NCBI GenBank assembly: GCA_024695575.1
Contig: JAILHY010000038.1
Coordinates: 1 to 42,358, forward strand
Length of the DNA stretch: 42,358 nt
From: Lachnospiraceae bacterium
GTDB taxonomy: Bacteria > Bacillota > Clostridia > Lachnospirales > Lachnospiraceae
Direction: 5' to 3'
Numbering within the stretch: position 1 is the stretch's first letter; every line of letters starts with the position of its first letter. This document shows, piece by piece, positions 1-7,601 of the stretch. Under the pieces are notes generated by a model, which had not been told where the DNA came from, did not search any database, and saw only the letters and a list, made by a program, of their open reading frames with translations. Made by a program: the position numbers and the translations under genes.

Positions 1-1650
1 GAACAAAAGAACCGTAAGACCTCTGCCGTATGGATACTTTTTCATGTAGTTCCAGCCTTCGTAGACCTGCTTCTTAAAGTTCATCTGCTCGATGGCGTGG
101 GTAATGGTCTCACGCTGGCTGGGGTTCATAACGATATCGTCGAAACCAAACTTTGCTTCCACTCGGGTAGCCTTCTGTGAAAGTTCCGAAGACATCTGTC
201 TGTTACAGCCCTTGAAGATGTTCTTTCTGGAAATTGCCTTTTCCTGATCCATTAAGGATAAGCTCTTGGCCTCACGTAACGCATCTTTGATCTTACCTGC
301 AGTAAACACGAATTTTGTAGCCATTTCAAAGAGATCAACGTCCTCATCAAAGGTATATGGCTTGGCGAAATACTCCCAGCACTCGGCTCTCTCACCCGTT
401 GAAGGTGTGGGAAGTTCGAATTCGGAGAACATTTCCTTTGTTACGGTCTTAAAGTCAATCTTAAGCTTGGACATGGGGAATACGGTAATGTTCTTTTCCG
501 TAAACCTTGAAAAAGCAAGGTCTATGTAACCGAAGAACTTTTCTTTTTCCTCTTCTCTGTACTCAAGCTCCGTAAGGCAGATACAGGAATCCGTGAGAAT
601 ACATTCTCTTGTGGCTGCCCACAAAGCGGTTTCCACGAATCTGAAATCATATACAAATAATTTCTTACAGTTGATGGTAATGGCGCGAAGTCCCTTCTCC
701 GCACAGAACAGTCGCACGAAGAACTTTCTTCCCGAACCCTCATCACCGTAGTAGTAGAAAATTCTGGTTCCTTCCTCGTAGGAGATCTTCATGGCATCAA
801 GGATGCCTCCATTGGCCATGATGGGATTTAATTCCTCATCCGTTGACAGCATGTTAAAGAATCTGTCGTAGTTCTCGTCGAGCTTTAAGGGATGACGACC
901 AAAAAGGAAGTCGATCATACGCTTGTCGGGAGAAACAACGGTTGAGAAAGGCATGCTCTCACGCACTTCAAGATGAAGAATGGGCATTAACTGCTCAAGG
1001 CAGGCGGACATGTCGCCGTATGCGGTGGTAACTGAGAAATTCTCCCCAAAATATAGTTTAGCCGCCGACTCGATGGTAGGTGCGCTCAGGTTGCCGTTTT
1101 CATTGATGATCTGGAAAACACCCGCATAGTCTGTCTGAGTCGAGGACATTACGCCGCAAGCAAAACAGAAAAGCGTAAAGGGCTCAAACGAAAGCTTGTC
1201 GGTAAGTTCGAAAAACGGAAGCTTAACACCCGCCTTGACCGATTCGGCGGCGGTTTCCGAAATAGCGACAATTCTGTCTTCGGTGGTTAATGGCTTGTTT
1301 TCCTCAACCGATCCCTTTCCGGATTGATCTTTACCCTCTTCATCTTCGTCGGAAGATCCGAAACCTTTCAAAAGTTCCAGGAGTTCGTCATCAATTGCAT
1401 CTTCCTTGGGAGCCTCTTTGGTGCTCACAGGTTCATCTCCGTGACGAACTTTCTGTCTTTCCTGGAAGCCTGCGATCTTTTCTTTACAGATGTCGCCCGC
1501 AACCTCGATATCAGGATAAAGAACGTTCTTAAATCCTCCGTTTCCGGCTGCGTAAACAAGCTTCATTCCCTCGATGTAGGAATCAAGCGCGTTGTTAACG
1601 CAGGCAAAAACGTTATCCATATATTCGTCATATGAAGCAAATGTGCTCAT
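1..1650 (-). CDS. CIS AAA+ ATPase, Afp15/Pvc15-like (partial, C-terminus outside window)
   Basis: An uninterrupted reading frame of 550 codons starts at an ATG at 1650 and runs off the left edge. I read it codon by codon and found no stop. The ATG overlaps the TGA of the upstream small gene (ATGA). Residues 302-309 read GDEGSGRK, a degenerate Walker A loop with Arg-Lys in place of Lys-Thr. The last visible residues (NYMKKYPYGRGLTVLLF) look like the lead-in to the Walker A of a second, probably active AAA domain that would lie just outside. A tandem AAA architecture with a weak first domain fits the Afp15/Pvc15 ATPase of contractile injection systems, which is needed for particle assembly or maturation. 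Residues 65-120 are an acidic low-complexity linker. Its place at the end of a CIS operon supports the call. The second domain cannot be checked here. Confidence 0.85.
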   Translation of the reverse strand, partial: MSTFASYDEYMDNVFACVNNALDSYIEGMKLVYAAGNGGFKNVLYPDIEVAGDICKEKIAGFQERQKVRHGDEPVSTKEAPKEDAIDDELLELLKGFGSSDEDEEGKDQSGKGSVEENKPLTTEDRIVAISETAAESVKAGVKLPFFELTDKLSFEPFTLFCFACGVMSSTQTDYAGVFQIINENGNLSAPTIESAAKLYFGENFSVTTAYGDMSACLEQLMPILHLEVRESMPFSTVVSPDKRMIDFLFGRHPLKLDENYDRFFNMLSTDEELNPIMANGGILDAMKISYEEGTRIFYYYGDEGSGRKFFVRLFCAEKGLRAITINCKKLFVYDFRFVETALWAATRECILTDSCICLTELEYREEEKEKFFGYIDLAFSRFTEKNITVFPMSKLKIDFKTVTKEMFSEFELPTPSTGERAECWEYFAKPYTFDEDVDLFEMATKFVFTAGKIKDALREAKSLSLMDQEKAISRKNIFKGCNRQMSSELSQKATRVEAKFGFDDIVMNPSQRETITHAIEQMNFKKQVYEGWNYMKKYPYGRGLTVLLF

Positions 1651-1880
1651 AACTGATCCTTTCCGGTATGGAATACTGCGGTTCTGTCAAATACGCTCTG
1701 GGCGGTATTGATGCCGCTTCCGCTGTTATCGTTAAATGCGCCTTTATACTTGTTAAGAGGTTCCATCACTTTCCAGGGTGCATAGGTAAGCGTATCTTCA
1801 CCGTCATCATCGAAAGTGCGCTTCTGCTTTTTCTTTTGCAGTTCCTTATTCTGTTTGGCGAGTCTTTCATCTATATGCAT
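1647..1880 (-). CDS. small hydrophilic protein of unknown function
   Basis: This 77-residue frame overlaps its neighbours at both ends: TAATG with the SH3 protein upstream and ATGA with the AAA+ ATPase downstream, a sign of translational coupling. The N-terminal third is a charged helix rich in Lys, Gln and Glu (ERLAKQNKELQKKKQKR), followed by an acidic patch and a polar tail. There is no membrane segment, signal peptide or Cys motif, and I do not recognise a family. Coupling to the ATPase suggests an adaptor or assembly role, but that is inference. The tight overlaps make it a real gene rather than a chance frame. Confidence 0.7.
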   Translation of the reverse strand: MHIDERLAKQNKELQKKKQKRTFDDDGEDTLTYAPWKVMEPLNKYKGAFNDNSGSGINTAQSVFDRTAVFHTGKDQL

Positions 1881-2491
1881 TATTTCACCTGATCCACATA
1901 ATCCTTAAGGAATTCGTCCTTGGATATCTCCGTAAATTCAAGATAATCATTGTAACAGTAACCTGTATAGGTTCCTTCTTTGGTAACTATCTTGGACCAC
2001 TCTTCGCCTTTTTCGAGGATAAAGCCTTCTCGACCGTTTTTAACCCTGGCTATTACCTTTCCGGAAAAAGAAGCCGAATCCCTGACTCTTAAGGTTGAAT
2101 CTATATTGATAACCTTGAATTTGTAGTAGTGGATGTCAGCCTTCTCACTGTCCTGTCCGGAAGATTCTTCCGTTTCCGATGCTTCGGTATTCTCTGTCTC
2201 TGTAGCAACAGCCTGACTTTCGGTATCTTCGGAACCGGCTGATGAATCATCGCTTGATACTGCGGAAGTTTCGTTTTCATCGAATCCATCATCATTTGAT
2301 AAATTCAACTTATCTTCTTCGGTATAACCCACATTTCCGATGATACGCTCTTCTTTTGATATGCTTAAAACACTCTCCTCGGGTGACTGCTCCGTTTTTT
2401 TGGAAAAGGGCCCGAATATGAGAAACATGACTATAGTGATCACCACATAGACCACAGCCATTAAAATAATCCTGCTTGAACCGCCTTTCAC
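1880..2491 (-). CDS. membrane-anchored bacterial SH3-domain protein
   Basis: The protein has 203 residues. A GTG start is chosen at 2491, with a GAGAGGAGG ribosome binding site lying inside the end of the upstream kinase-like gene. Residues 8-27 form one transmembrane helix (ILMAVVYVVITIVMFLIFG). Residues 30-120 are an acidic Ser/Glu/Thr-rich linker. Residues 125-190 form an SH3-type domain with the typical 'STLRVRDSASFSGKVIARVKNG' pattern, which in bacteria often binds cell wall peptides. The topology predicts a short cytoplasmic end and an extracytoplasmic SH3 domain. In this operon it could sense or hold the cell wall near the injection machine. The SH3 call is by pattern, and its ligand is unknown. 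Confidence 0.8.
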   Translation of the reverse strand: MKGGSSRIILMAVVYVVITIVMFLIFGPFSKKTEQSPEESVLSISKEERIIGNVGYTEEDKLNLSNDDGFDENETSAVSSDDSSAGSEDTESQAVATETENTEASETEESSGQDSEKADIHYYKFKVINIDSTLRVRDSASFSGKVIARVKNGREGFILEKGEEWSKIVTKEGTYTGYCYNDYLEFTEISKDEFLKDYVDQVK

Positions 2492-2492
2492 T

Positions 2493-3395
2493 TTATGCCT
2501 CCTCTCTTACCGCACTGCTGGAAGGAAGCTGAATGTATATGCCCATACCTTTGTCAGGCATGCTGCGTCCGTAAATGGTGCCGCCATAATAATCAACTAT
2601 TGCCTTGGCCTGGGTAAGCCCGAGACCATTACCGCTTATCCTGTTGGAGCCCTGGAAATTAAGTTCAAAGATATGCTTGGTCTCTTCTTCCGCAAGACCT
2701 GCACCGGTATCCTTAAGAACGATAAATATATCGTCATCAAGCTTTGAAACGGTGATGACCAACGAGCCGCTCCTGTTCATGTATTTGATGGAGTTATCGA
2801 TGATGTTTCTGAACATGATACGAAGCCTTGAAGCCTGAGCTTTAACAAATACGCTTTCTTCCGTGGAAGAAACCCTGATGGTAAGACCTGCTTTCTTGGC
2901 GTCCTTGTCAAACTCAGCGGCACATTCGTTAATTATCTTGATAATGTCAAGCAGAACCGGCTTATCGTTCGCGGGAGGCAGGAATTCATTCCCCGTATTG
3001 TTCTTAAGTTCACCGAGTTCTTCCTTGGCTGCTTTGAATTCTTCACGAAGTTTTATAAGATTTTCTTCTTTTTCGGCGGATTCTTCTTTTAATTTGCGAA
3101 GTTCCTCCAGTCGTTCGCTTAACTCACCTTCTCTTGCATCAAGGGCTTTCTTCATAAGTTCCCGCTCGGAATTGGCCTGAGACTTAAGATCCGACAGTTC
3201 CTGCTGCATTTCTTTTTCCTGAGCCTCGTCCTTACGCTCGGTACTGAATATGAATGCAAGAAGCAAAAGACAAACACTGTGAAAAAGGAACAATAATATG
3301 AGCACCCAGCCCGGGAATCCGGTAAAGAGTCCCATGACCGTTACTGCAAAGAAAAGTATCGCCAGTAAGCTTATGATGGTTTTTGAACTACGCAT
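2493..3395 (-). CDS. membrane histidine-kinase-like HATPase lacking an evident phosphoacceptor His
   Basis: I choose the ATG at 3395 rather than a TTG six codons upstream, because AGAGG sits six bases before it and only one base separates it from the upstream TGA. The product is about 300 residues. Two transmembrane helices lie near the N-terminus, followed by a long charged coiled coil (about residues 55-140). A HATPase domain follows with an N box (NIIDNSIKYM), G1 box (DTGAGL) and G2 box (GNGLGL). The only histidines are one in a membrane segment and one in the F-box region, so I see no usual HisKA H-box. No response regulator lies nearby. It may be an ATP-binding sensor that acts by conformation, or a GHKL kinase for a non-classical substrate such as the STAS protein two genes upstream. 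Confidence 0.85.
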   Translation of the reverse strand: MRSSKTIISLLAILFFAVTVMGLFTGFPGWVLILLFLFHSVCLLLLAFIFSTERKDEAQEKEMQQELSDLKSQANSERELMKKALDAREGELSERLEELRKLKEESAEKEENLIKLREEFKAAKEELGELKNNTGNEFLPPANDKPVLLDIIKIINECAAEFDKDAKKAGLTIRVSSTEESVFVKAQASRLRIMFRNIIDNSIKYMNRSGSLVITVSKLDDDIFIVLKDTGAGLAEEETKHIFELNFQGSNRISGNGLGLTQAKAIVDYYGGTIYGRSMPDKGMGIYIQLPSSSAVREEA

Positions 3396-3396
3396 T

Positions 3397-4062
3397 TCAA
3401 GCCTCTTTTCCAAGAACCGGAAGCTTTATCTCTCTGTATTCTTCCGCCTCTTCTTTGATTATATTGAGAGCATGGGTAGTCATGATGACCGTAACCCCCT
3501 GCTTATGTATCAGTTCCATCAGTTTGACAAAATCCCTGGATGCATTAGGATCCAGATTCGCTGTAGGTTCGTCCGCAAGAAGGATCTTTGGATCGTTAAG
3601 TAGGGCCCTTGCCAGACACACCTTCTGTTTTTCACCGCCCGATAATTCCTGCGGGAATCTCGCATGAAGATTGTCAATCCCTAAGAATTTAAGGACATGA
3701 GTTATCTTGCTTTCCGTATCTTTACTGTTCCAGCCGTACACCATACGGGCCAGTTCCAGATTCTCGTATACCGTACGCTCGGCTACAAGTTTTGAATCCT
3801 GAAAGATTACTCCGAGTTTACGCCTGTATTTCGGAATACCCGAAGGTCTTATCTTTCCTATATCTTCCCCGTTTACCTCAATTCGGCCGCCCACAGGTTC
3901 GACCTCTTTTAACAAAAGCCTTATCAGTGTGGTCTTACCGATACCGCTTTCACCGGTAATCACACAGAATTCGCCTTCTTCAACCTTTAGTTTCAGATCG
4001 CGGAGTATAAAATGTCCGTCATCGTAAGAGAAACTAACATCATCAAAAACTACCATGCTCAC
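3397..4062 (-). CDS. ABC-type ATPase, FtsE/LolD-like, without partner permease
   Basis: The protein has 221 residues. It starts at GTG (GTGA overlap with the STAS gene stop). The Walker A GESGIGKT is at residues 37-44, the Q-loop is in 'VIFQDSKL', the signature is LSGGEKQK, the Walker B is ILLADEPT, and the H-loop is in 'MTTHA'. Length and sequence are typical of FtsE-type ATPases, which work with FtsX to control cell wall hydrolases. No FtsX-like four-helix permease is visible in this window. The next gene downstream, a two-helix membrane HATPase, is the only adjacent membrane partner. The nucleotide-binding residues look intact. A role in coupling ATP use to envelope events around the injection system is inference. 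Confidence 0.88.
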   Translation of the reverse strand: MSMVVFDDVSFSYDDGHFILRDLKLKVEEGEFCVITGESGIGKTTLIRLLLKEVEPVGGRIEVNGEDIGKIRPSGIPKYRRKLGVIFQDSKLVAERTVYENLELARMVYGWNSKDTESKITHVLKFLGIDNLHARFPQELSGGEKQKVCLARALLNDPKILLADEPTANLDPNASRDFVKLMELIHKQGVTVIMTTHALNIIKEEAEEYREIKLPVLGKEA

Positions 4063-4358
4063 TCGATCTCGAAAACATCTGAAAATCCGGTATCTTCAAA
4101 TATCTCCATAACATCTTCGTTAACATGGCAGATGACCATTGATCCGCCCTTGGACATTGCGGTTTTGTGTCCCAAAAGGAGCGCTCTCAATCCGGCCGAA
4201 GAGATATAGTCCAGCTCGGCAAAATCAAGTTCGAGATAGTTTCCTTTCTGAAATGCCTTAAGGATCGAGTCCTGAAGTTCAGGGCTTGTATTGGTATCTA
4301 CACGCCCTTCAACCGCAAGCACAACTTTCTCTTCGTCCCTGGTTTCTGTGATCGTCAT
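4059..4358 (-). CDS. STAS-domain protein (anti-sigma-factor antagonist-like)
   Basis: I choose the ATG at 4358, preceded by AAAGGA, instead of a TTG six codons upstream. This gives 99 residues, the normal size of a single STAS domain of the SpoIIAA/RsbV type. The conserved loop is 'DYISSAGLRALL', with Ser53/Ser54 at the position that is phosphorylated in SpoIIAA. In known systems such proteins switch between an anti-sigma kinase and a phosphatase. The nearest candidate kinase is the HATPase protein two genes downstream. No PP2C phosphatase or sigma factor is seen in the window. The gene overlaps the FtsE-like gene by four bases, so the two are probably co-translated. Confidence 0.88.
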   Translation of the reverse strand: MTITETRDEEKVVLAVEGRVDTNTSPELQDSILKAFQKGNYLELDFAELDYISSAGLRALLLGHKTAMSKGGSMVICHVNEDVMEIFEDTGFSDVFEIE

Positions 4359-4382
4359 GCGAAAAATTCCTTTCAAATCTTA

Positions 4383-5495
4383 TTATTGTAATGTAAGAAC
4401 CCCGCCCATACTGGAATCTCCATCCAACGTAGGAGCCTTTCCCACAGGAATCGTAGCATTCATGTCAAGATAAGCATTGCCGTCAATGACCGCATTGTCG
4501 GAAAGTTCTACCAAGTGGAGCTTGGCACGTACAGGTTTAAACTGCTCCAAAAGAAACAGCAGCCTGTGACGCATGATTTCTTTTACCTCTCCGTGTATGA
4601 GGATCGTAACGTCATATACACCGCCCGATTTAAGATTAGGCGGCAATTCAGCACCGTCCGAGAGCAAATATCCTCTCATGGTGTTATGTTCAACTATATC
4701 GGCTTCAACTCCCAGAACGATCTCGATGATCCTCTGCAGAGCCCATCGCGTACCCTTTCTTTTCCCAAGTTCAAAGCCTTCCTTCACAAGGGCACGGCAA
4801 ACGTTTTCAGGAAGGAAACCACCGGATATATCGATTCCAAGCCATTCTGCATATGTCGGAAGCAATTCTTCCGGACAGGTATCGATATCAAGAAGCTTCG
4901 GAAGATCCCCGATCTCCTCGGCAACTTCCGTAAATACCGTTGAGTATACAGACATCCAGCGATGGAAGAAGCTGTTTTCCTCTCTGTAAACCTCAGGGAA
5001 GGTATTCATAAACGGATCGCCCATGGAGTAGATCACGGGAGCGATAATGCTTACCTCGCTGTCTCCCACTGCCTCAAATGCAATATAAAGGTATCGGCCC
5101 TTCATACCATACAGCAGAATATCCTCGCAGTTAATATACTTCCTGGCGCCAAGATCGGTCATTATCCTTATTTTGGTAATTCCCTCGACACCCGGATCCG
5201 AAAGGAATTCCCATATATTCTCAACGTCCGGAGTAATATCGGTCTTTTCCTCATTGGTAGCGAAAATATAGGTGATGCCGGCCGCATCTGCATTATGAGG
5301 CATCTTGAAGGTTATCCTGCCCCAGGAGCTATCTTCCATTCCGCTGTCTATGGGCTTTAAGAAAGCATAGAAAGGACCGGCATAAATCCCGTCATCAGAA
5401 AATTGTGTCTTTATGCCGCTATCCTCTATGGCAAATCCTTGAAGATATGCCGTTTCCCATCTGTTTTTTTGTACTCTGTATCTTCTTTCGGGCAT
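4383..5495 (-). CDS. phage tail protein I-like CIS baseplate protein
   Basis: The protein has 370 residues. The middle carries the signature of the phage tail protein (gpI/TIGR02242) family: 'FPEVYREENSFFHRWMSVY', then 'DLPKLLDIDTCPEELLPTYAEWLGI', then 'GKRKGTRWALQRIIEIVLG'. The first 150 residues are beta-rich and unrecognised. In P2-like phages and contractile injection systems this protein is part of the baseplate wedge. The gene begins six bases after the preceding baseplate gene, with AAGGCG upstream of the ATG. It is the last clear structural gene before the signalling block. A fused fibre domain is not evident. Confidence 0.85.
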   Translation of the reverse strand: MPERRYRVQKNRWETAYLQGFAIEDSGIKTQFSDDGIYAGPFYAFLKPIDSGMEDSSWGRITFKMPHNADAAGITYIFATNEEKTDITPDVENIWEFLSDPGVEGITKIRIMTDLGARKYINCEDILLYGMKGRYLYIAFEAVGDSEVSIIAPVIYSMGDPFMNTFPEVYREENSFFHRWMSVYSTVFTEVAEEIGDLPKLLDIDTCPEELLPTYAEWLGIDISGGFLPENVCRALVKEGFELGKRKGTRWALQRIIEIVLGVEADIVEHNTMRGYLLSDGAELPPNLKSGGVYDVTILIHGEVKEIMRHRLLFLLEQFKPVRAKLHLVELSDNAVIDGNAYLDMNATIPVGKAPTLDGDSSMGGVLTLQ

Positions 5496-5501
5496 TTCGC
5501 C

Positions 5502-7601
5502 TTAATCCCCCGTTACCGTTTCGATCTGGATATCACCCGCAAGGCACAGAACATCGGCCTCGGGATAGATATCTGAATCCCTGTATTCTGCAAGACTGTG
5601 TTCATCAGGCATGATCGAAAGATCATATACATATGAAACACATTCCAGCGCTTCGATGGCTGCAAATACCTGTCTGAACCTTAGTGGTTCACCAAAGCCT
5701 CTCTCCGAATGAACATCATCGATGATCTTCTTTATCTCGTTAACAATCGTAGTATGCGGATCGGAATAATGTCGTTTCACGTAAACCGTGCCGCGCACAT
5801 GGACATCAACATATCTCGGAGACACAATATTGATCCTGGTGGTAAGTAACCTTCTTTCCTCAAGGCGCCTTGCAATCTCTTCTCTGTAGATCTTGGAAAG
5901 CTCAGGTTTAACGCCTTCCGTTCCCGGAAGTACGGCCACAGTCACCAGATTCTCTGCTTCATCTATGACGGCGTGGGCTTTTCTTAAGCACAATCCCGGA
6001 GTTTCAAGGACTATCCTTTCGTAATCACTTGCCGTAACTGCGGTATAAGCTTTCTCGATATCCCTCCGGAAGCGGACACCCAGGTCTTTCATCAGTTCTC
6101 TGTATGCGCCCCCGGTGCCGGGTCCCGGATTAAACCATTTTGCTTCCGGAAGTTTGGAAGCAGGCATAAACTTACTGTTGGCACGTACGTTTCCTTTTTC
6201 GCCCTCTGTTACTGCCGCAGATGCAACAAAAAGATCCGCTCCTATATAATTACCGGCATCCTCGATTATGATCCTGCCGTCGTCCTCTAAGAGATGATAG
6301 TAAAGCGCGCCCTCATCTTTCTTTTCCGGACGGACAAAATCGTAAATGTAGGCGCCGTCAGAACCCATTCGCCTTGCTATAAGGCTGAAGCTGTCAGTAA
6401 CAAGGTGCTTTAAGGGAAGTTCAAACTCCTGATTGTCAAAGCCAAGCACCTTACCGATCTCGTACTGCTGCATCACATCCTTGCTGTACATTACCACACG
6501 AACGGGATCCTTAAGATCAAAGTCCGGTTTTTTTCTTCCGGTAAATTCAAGGGTAAAGCTGCACTGCTTTCCCTCAGGGTTAAGCGTACCCTGCGTATAC
6601 TTTACGAAACGCCCTTCATCATCGGGTTCGAAGGAAAGTTCATATCTTCTGTAGGAGGAACCCTTTTCTTCCTTGGCAAAAACAAGAATGTACTCGTCTC
6701 CAGCCAACGGATGCTTAACTGTTATCTTGCCGCTTCTTGTAAAGATCATGGCAGCTGCTTTCGTATCCTTCTGCCATACTTCAAAAAGAAAACTTTCAAG
6801 AGAAATAAGCCTGGGAGGTATGTCGTAATCCGCACGGGTAAGAACGCCTCTTACGCAGTAGCCTTTGACCGGAGCTTCATCACACTCGGAAACTCCTGCG
6901 GGCATCCTTAACCTTATCTCACCGTTAGCAAGGAAGCATCCTGTGAAATCCCTGGTCTTAACTTCTTCGAAGCCATTTTCAGTATATACCTCCCAGCGAA
7001 TCTCCGCAAAGAGATTTACAGCTCGTTCCGGTGCGGGATTTCTGCCATATGTATCCTGCAATCCCGCATAAAGAATAAGCTCCTTATCCTCTTCGGGCAG
7101 GGAATCCGTGACAATGTAAAGAGCATCACCCACAGCAGGTTCCTCGCCGAATACAGCGCCGCCTACCGGCACATCGGCTCTGGCAAGGAAAGTAATATCC
7201 TTAAAGGAATCTCCGCTTTTAGTATATATGCCCTTAACTTCTCCGCCTGCAAGAACGCTTCCTTTGGTCTCGAAGATCATTCCGCCCAGGGCGAATCTTG
7301 CATTCTGAGGGATGTTTACAGGTTCCTTAAGGCCTTCTGCTTTAATAAGCACCCGGGAGCACTTTGCTTTTTCGGGTCTGAGCCCTGCAAGAAGAAAGAG
7401 TCTTCTTACGGCATCCTTGGGAACAACCGGGATCGTATTTGCCTGAGCAGACGTAAATGCAGTCAGATACTCCATAACGGTGATACCGGGATCCGAAGGG
7501 TTATAATTGGTCCATTCGGAGGAATAAAGCGGTATCTCGCTTAAGGCTTCATTGATCCGTTCTTCATATGATTTTGGCTTGACTTCTTCAATCCTGAGCA
7601 T
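5502..7601 (-). CDS. CIS baseplate wedge protein, gp6/baseplate-J-like (Afp12-type position)
   Basis: The protein has 699 residues. The N-terminal 'YNPSDPGITVMEYLTAFTSAQANT' (about residues 33-56) is the hallmark of putative baseplate assembly proteins in eCIS and T6SS-like loci. The C-terminal third contains a baseplate-J-like region ('AVTASDYERIVLETPGLCLRKAHAV', then a 'VDVHVRGTVYVKRHY' strand). The start overlaps the end of the 1024-residue baseplate gene by 14 bases. In Afp/PVC two such gp6-like proteins (Afp11 and Afp12) form the wedge ring around the hub, and the same pair is present here. It is cytoplasmic until the particle assembles. Confidence 0.87.
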   Translation of the reverse strand: MLRIEEVKPKSYEERINEALSEIPLYSSEWTNYNPSDPGITVMEYLTAFTSAQANTIPVVPKDAVRRLFLLAGLRPEKAKCSRVLIKAEGLKEPVNIPQNARFALGGMIFETKGSVLAGGEVKGIYTKSGDSFKDITFLARADVPVGGAVFGEEPAVGDALYIVTDSLPEEDKELILYAGLQDTYGRNPAPERAVNLFAEIRWEVYTENGFEEVKTRDFTGCFLANGEIRLRMPAGVSECDEAPVKGYCVRGVLTRADYDIPPRLISLESFLFEVWQKDTKAAAMIFTRSGKITVKHPLAGDEYILVFAKEEKGSSYRRYELSFEPDDEGRFVKYTQGTLNPEGKQCSFTLEFTGRKKPDFDLKDPVRVVMYSKDVMQQYEIGKVLGFDNQEFELPLKHLVTDSFSLIARRMGSDGAYIYDFVRPEKKDEGALYYHLLEDDGRIIIEDAGNYIGADLFVASAAVTEGEKGNVRANSKFMPASKLPEAKWFNPGPGTGGAYRELMKDLGVRFRRDIEKAYTAVTASDYERIVLETPGLCLRKAHAVIDEAENLVTVAVLPGTEGVKPELSKIYREEIARRLEERRLLTTRINIVSPRYVDVHVRGTVYVKRHYSDPHTTIVNEIKKIIDDVHSERGFGEPLRFRQVFAAIEALECVSYVYDLSIMPDEHSLAEYRDSDIYPEADVLCLAGDIQIETVTGD

